A stretch of 64,000 nt of DNA, from contig NC_034013.1 of NCBI RefSeq assembly GCF_000346465.2, positions 12,633,373-12,697,372 of the forward strand. The letters run 5' to 3'. How positions within the stretch are numbered: position 1 is the stretch's first letter; each line of letters begins with the position of its first letter. The translations under genes were made by a program, and so were the position numbers. This stretch comes from Prunus persica (lineage: Eukaryota > Streptophyta > Magnoliopsida > Rosales > Rosaceae). Of the stretch, positions 59,563-64,000 are shown piece by piece. The notes below the pieces were generated by a model that worked only from the letters and a program-made list of their open reading frames with translations, was not told the origin of the DNA and did no database searches.

Positions 59563-59880
59563 CCCTCCGTTTGGATGAAGAAATTGAAAATTACATAGAA
59601 TTCTAAAATGACGGAATTTCGATTTCCATCATTTCAATTTCTAGCAATTGAATATTTCGATATTTGGATTTATGTATGTCGAATTTTGTAAATGACACTA
59701 TGAAAATTGTGAAATAACGCATATATTGATGGAAATTAAACTCGGAAATTTGATGCTCCAATTTCCATGATTTTTTCCGCACGTCATTTAATAAATTTCT
59801 CGCTTAACTTGCCAAAAAATGAAATTGTCAATTTCTCTTCTTAAATTCCCAGAGTTGTTTTCCCTCATTCAAACGGAGGG
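59563..59880. mobile_element. Tourist-like (PIF-Harbinger) MITE, 318 bp
   Basis: The left end CCCTCCGTTTGGATGAAG matches the reverse complement of the right end, CCCTCCGTTTGAATGAGG. TAA target-site duplications flank it (59560-59562, 59881-59883), the standard for this superfamily. No coding capacity. Its right end is about 70 bases from the start of the fold-back element. Confidence 0.85.
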
Positions 59881-59948
59881 TAAATGTTCATCCTAAATAG
59901 GGACAAAATTAAATAATAAAAGAATAATTTAGGCTTAAATGTAAAAAT

Positions 59949-60529
59949 GGTCCATGTGTTTTACTCATTTTGTCAATTTAGTCCTCGTGTTTTTAATTTG
60001 GCTAATTTAGCCCCTATGTTTAACTCTGTTAGTCAATATTGTCCACCAATCTACTGATAAAAAATTAATTAAAAACATATTAAGTTCAGTTTACAATAAT
60101 AAAAATATGAAGAAAAATAAGAAAATTTAAATAATAAAAAATCAGGAAACCCAATCTTCTTCTCATTCCACCACCACCACCCCAATAAGCAGCCCCAGCC
60201 ACCCCCCCATTCTCTCTCTCTCTCCCCTATTCATCCCACCCATGCCCACAACTCCTCCATCCCTCTTTCCTCTCCCTTCCCTGCTCGATTCTTTTTGTAC
60301 ATTTTCTTTGTGATCTATTAATCATTATGGTGTTAAAACTAATCTTTTATTTTTAAATTAAAATTTTATGTTTCTTAATAATTAAGAGCTTTTTTTATTA
60401 GTTCAAATCATATGTAGAAATTCTTTCACTATCAGAATTCATTATTGAACGTTGCACTCCTTCACTACTTAATGGCTTTACAACAACTCTTTTTTGATAC
60501 ATGGGTTATGCGGCCAAGAAAACCGAGGC

Positions 60530-60605
<76 letters not shown>

Positions 60606-60866
60606 GGTGGTGACTGGTACTGCTGATATGGTGGTTATGGTGGTGGTGGTGACGGCATGGGAGAAGAAGATGACATAGAGGTTGTTGGGTTTTCAGATTT
60701 TTTTTGTTATTTTATTTGTAAACCAAACTTAATAAATTTTTTATTAATTTTTTTAATGGTAGTTTGACGGAATGGACAATATTAATTGACGGAATAAAAC
60801 ACAAAGGTCTAATTGATCAAACTAAAAATACGAGGACTAAATTGGCCAAATAAATATAACACATGC
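59949..60866. mobile_element. Fold-back (long-TIR, Mutator-like) element
   Basis: The left arm (59949-60130) and right arm (60700-60866) are imperfect inverted repeats sharing AATTTAGTCCTCGT, GTCAAT and ATTGTCCA. The internal CCACCACCACC/CTCTCT side (60165-60230) pairs with the (GA)n/GGTGGTGGTGG side (60532-60650), so nearly the whole element can fold on itself. No transposase found. Confidence 0.65.
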
Positions 60867-61333
60867 TTATAATGTATAAACAAACGGTACAATTGAATTA
60901 GTGCAGTACATGCTATGTAAGGAATTTTGGGGTGAGATTATATGATCGTGGAAGATGGCCATGTGACCTATTGTTGCTTGTTGAACTACTGCATGGGGTA
61001 GGCTATACCCATATTAATGGCGATTGGCCTTTTGCATTTTCCTTTATTGGATTTGGCTTGAATTTTAATTTCCTTCCAAGAATTCTGTACATGTAACTGA
61101 TGAATCTTTTCACACGTGGTCTAATAGTTCCACAATTGAACAAGAAACGAGACCATGTCCTAATTAATGTGACCCTTCACAGATTTGATCAAATTCCCTC
61201 TTCACATATTTTGTTTTTTCCCTAGGTATGTTGTTCTGTTACACTAGAAAGGAATTGAAACAATTGATCTAGTCTAATTATTTTTCCATATATTATCCCG
61301 TCACATTTTTTATTTATACAAATACATATTAGA

Positions 61334-61410
61334 GGAGGAGGAAATCGAACTTTAGGACCTCTGGTACAAGAATAAATACTCTTAACTATTTGAGTTACAA
61401 ACTTTTTGTC
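61334..61410 (-). repeat. tRNA-derived SINE fragment
   Basis: The minus strand reads GTAACTCAAATAGTTAAGAGTATTTAT, later AAAGTTCGATTTCC, matching the plus-strand SINE head at 37795-37880. Confidence 0.55.
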
Positions 61411-63059
61411 CTTCACATTCATACTGAGCAACAATAGCGGGATAAAACATATAAGCGGATTATGCTCGTTTCTTGCAGATTAAACATAACACGTCATCTC
61501 AAAATGAAAGGCTAATGTTCCTTAGTTAAAGAAAAAATGAAAGCCTAATGTCAATGACCTTTCCTACCAACGTATACGGGACGTCATATAGCATATTCAA
61601 AGGTTGTTAAAAGACCTTAAATCAAACTTAACTTAGGACAAAAATCAGTGCTCATGTTCACCTTCATGCATTGTCTTCATATGTTCAGTTTGACACGTAT
61701 TTGTCAAAGCTTATGGAAGGTTTTTCCAAGAAACAGTTTCCCATATTACAATTGTTCCAAACTCGTGTCTCGTTAAGAAAGAAAAGGCAACAAAAAAAAA
61801 GAAAAAAAAAAAGAAAGAAGAAGAAAGCCAACTTGCAAAGTATTTAATTTCCTTATTTCTTAGTTTTTTAGAACAGTTTTTAATCCCAACCCATTGATCT
61901 CCATTGGACAAGTTCCAAGAATATACGTACATCTACTGATCCAAACAAAAGTATAATACTAGAGACAGCTAGCTTTAGATCGGGGGTTTTCTCCTGGATT
62001 TCTTCTGATCTTCAGTTTTTGGTGGACTTATGTCGATCAATTATTTTTTTGGCAGATTTATTGTCTTAAATCTGGGCTGGCTTTGGTTGTGCCTCATCTT
62101 ACGAGAATGCTCTTCGAGGTTGCGGTTTGGTCATGGTAGATTCATTGCTCATTGGTGCATTGAGGCTCCAAAGTAATTAGATAGCGCTATCTATGTCATG
62201 TCCCGAAGGAAGATTAGAGGCGATTAATTTTTCTTTTGTCGGCGTTGTTTTTAGTTTTTTAATTTTAGTTTAGTTTGTTCAATAAAGTCCATGAATTGTA
62301 TGAGTTTTCTGTGTTTTTTCTCTTATTATTCTATAAACTTAGTTGAGTTTGTTGGGTGTGCTTAGTCTCTCTAGGAGAGTCATTTCGGTTAGCGGCTAAT
62401 TTTTGTCTTTAATGTCATTAGACTAGATTCTGGAAAATTATGGTGGTTGAAAGAGGTCGAGAGTGATTCTCTCAAGATCATTTAAACTCTCTAGAAAAGT
62501 ATAATACTCAATTTATGCAAACAAAATTATAAATGATGTCATTTGCGGCATAATTTGCGCAATATAGGGTAATTGACTTAGATGACAAAAGAGAGAGAAA
62601 GTTAATTATAGGAAGATGTCAACATTAAGTGGATAAATCTTGTCCCCATAAGGGGCATTTTTGGCATCACGAACTGACTCTAGTGCATTGCATAAATTCA
62701 AAATGTAGTAATATGCATGTTTTATCTAAGTCAATCCACATTTAACTACCTAAGTCACTTAATTAATGATTTGTTTTGAGTATATATACAACAACATACC
62801 TTCGCTTCGGCCACTTACTAAAGATTTTAGTGCGACTCTCTCTCACTGCACCCACACAAATAACGGTACCACTAGCTACCTATATATATATATATATTTA
62901 CAATATTATTACAAAGAAAAGATTTTCTGTTATGAGGGTTTTCATGTGTCTTTGCCATAATCATGAGCCTTGCTCCTCCAAATTCTCTGTGTCTAATCAT
63001 GGTTTTTTAGAGACTAATTGACTCAGCAACCACCTCTTCACTAACCTGCACTGGACATC

Positions 63060-63062
<3 letters not shown>

Positions 63063-63124
<62 letters not shown>
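63063..63124. repeat. (CT)n microsatellite
   Basis: Uninterrupted CT run of about 62 bases. Confidence 0.95.
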
Positions 63125-63129
<5 letters not shown>

Positions 63130-64000
63130 CTTATTACCCTCATGACTTCATCTTCTTGTACGATATGATATTTCTGATTGATTAATTACCACTATGATAT
63201 ATACATCTCTAATTTAATTAAACTCAAAACCCTTTCTAGAACTGGTTGATTAATTAATTTATTTATGGTGATCTCGAGTGACGTGTATTGTGACAAATCA
63301 TGAACAAAGATTCAAGTAGCCAGAGAGAGGGACAGACAGAGGATATGGTGTAGGATGATACGTTAAAAACTTCAACATGAACATAATGTAAGCGATGTTG
63401 ATGGCTGAAGTGTGTGTTATGACGTAATATCATATGTGTATGTTCTCTGATTTTGTCAAGTAAAGTCTTTTCAATGTATAAGTGGTATAATCTAGAACCA
63501 CTGCTCAAACAATATCACTTTGTATATATAATCTAGTAAAATGCTTTTGGTTGTTGGTGAGGAATATATTATTCACCCTCGTAAATTTTTTATTATTATC
63601 AATTGAAATTACAGACTAATTATTCACGTGTTGAACCAACGATCATACGTGTTCCCACATTACTCACATAAAAAAGAAAAAAACTTTCACTTGAGTCGGC
63701 CGTCAATTGACATATTAAAGAGAGAATGTTGGGTTCCTTTTGTGTTTGTCATTGAAATTTGAGGTGCTGAGTTAATCAAACATAAACATGATCGAAACAT
63801 CCAAGATATTACCAAACTCTCTTTCTGAATCGATTGGAGAATTTCACATCTATCTTAATCTGTTTCCTAGACGAATGTAGGATGTCTTATTTTTATACGC
63901 AAAATGTCAAGCTATTCAGACCAAAACAAGATGTCACCTATCTCGTTTTTAAGGTATTCTCCTTTGATGTTTCAGAAGATAATTTTAATTAATTACATTG

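Larger units (their letters stand above)
58534..64000. other. Upstream region of the NAC gene and repeat-rich intergenic DNA
   Basis: No further gene supported to the window end. It contains the NAC promoter with a TATA-like ATTATAAAT (58656-58664, minus strand), GA/CT microsatellites (58785-58820, 59022-59094, 60532-60602, 63063-63124), a MITE (59563-59880), a fold-back element (about 59949-60866) and a SINE fragment (61334-61410). Confidence 0.6.

Noticed and set aside
61980..62330. Stretch with somewhat coding-like composition and an AATAAA-like signal near 62280
   Set aside because: Stops occur in all frames and no motif is recognisable; possibly the tail of an old LINE or other repeat, but not supportable.

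Overview
The window reads as nuclear DNA of a eudicot plant. It has spliced genes with GT-AG introns, AT-rich intergenic DNA, plant-specific families (GRF, NAC, IQD, BODYGUARD, D27-like, BRANCHLESS TRICHOME-like) and plant transposons. The proteins and repeat styles would suit a woody rosid such as a Rosaceae (Prunus-like) genome, but that is an impression, not proof. I rebuilt eleven host genes. Every predicted splice junction keeps the reading frame and gives a full-length family protein.

Layout. 1-5.8 kb is repeat-bearing intergenic DNA. 5.8-8.4 kb (-) is a BODYGUARD-type alpha/beta hydrolase, with a divergent GDSL esterase/lipase at 11.2-13.1 kb (+). 14.3-22.3 kb is a 7.9-kb hAT transposon with a perfect 8-bp target-site duplication and a frameshifted transposase. 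24.1-25.8 kb (+) is a D27-like carotenoid isomerase, 27.5-29.6 kb (+) a GH9 endoglucanase, 30.8-32.1 kb (+) an intronless seven-transmembrane CAND6/7-type protein, 35.4-36.5 kb (+) a BRANCHLESS TRICHOME-like coiled-coil protein, and 39.0-41.0 kb (+) a growth-regulating factor with a miR396 site. 42.4-44.4 kb (-) is an IQD calmodulin-binding protein, with a very young 1.8-kb Copia-derived element just upstream (44.8-46.6 kb). 48.9-49.8 kb (-) is a glutaredoxin-domain protein. 50-57 kb is gene-free and rich in MITEs, fold-back elements and a 371-bp tandem repeat. 57.2-58.5 kb (-) is an NST/SND1-class NAC factor, and 59-64 kb is again repeat-rich.

How the genes relate. No operon-like unit is expected in a plant. 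Several genes do share a theme of the cell surface and wall: BODYGUARD (cuticle), GDSL lipase, GH9 glucanase, NST-type NAC (secondary wall), BLT (trichome shape) and IQD (microtubule/calmodulin scaffold). From memory of Arabidopsis locus numbers, BDG1, the D27-like gene and BLT are consecutive on chromosome 1 (At1g64670/680/690). The window would then preserve an old gene order stretched by extra genes and transposons.

I see no clear sign of a new multi-gene system. The most informative unexplained structures are the hAT element with its long non-transposase arm and palindromes, and the chimeric, apparently identical-LTR Copia derivative beside the IQD gene.
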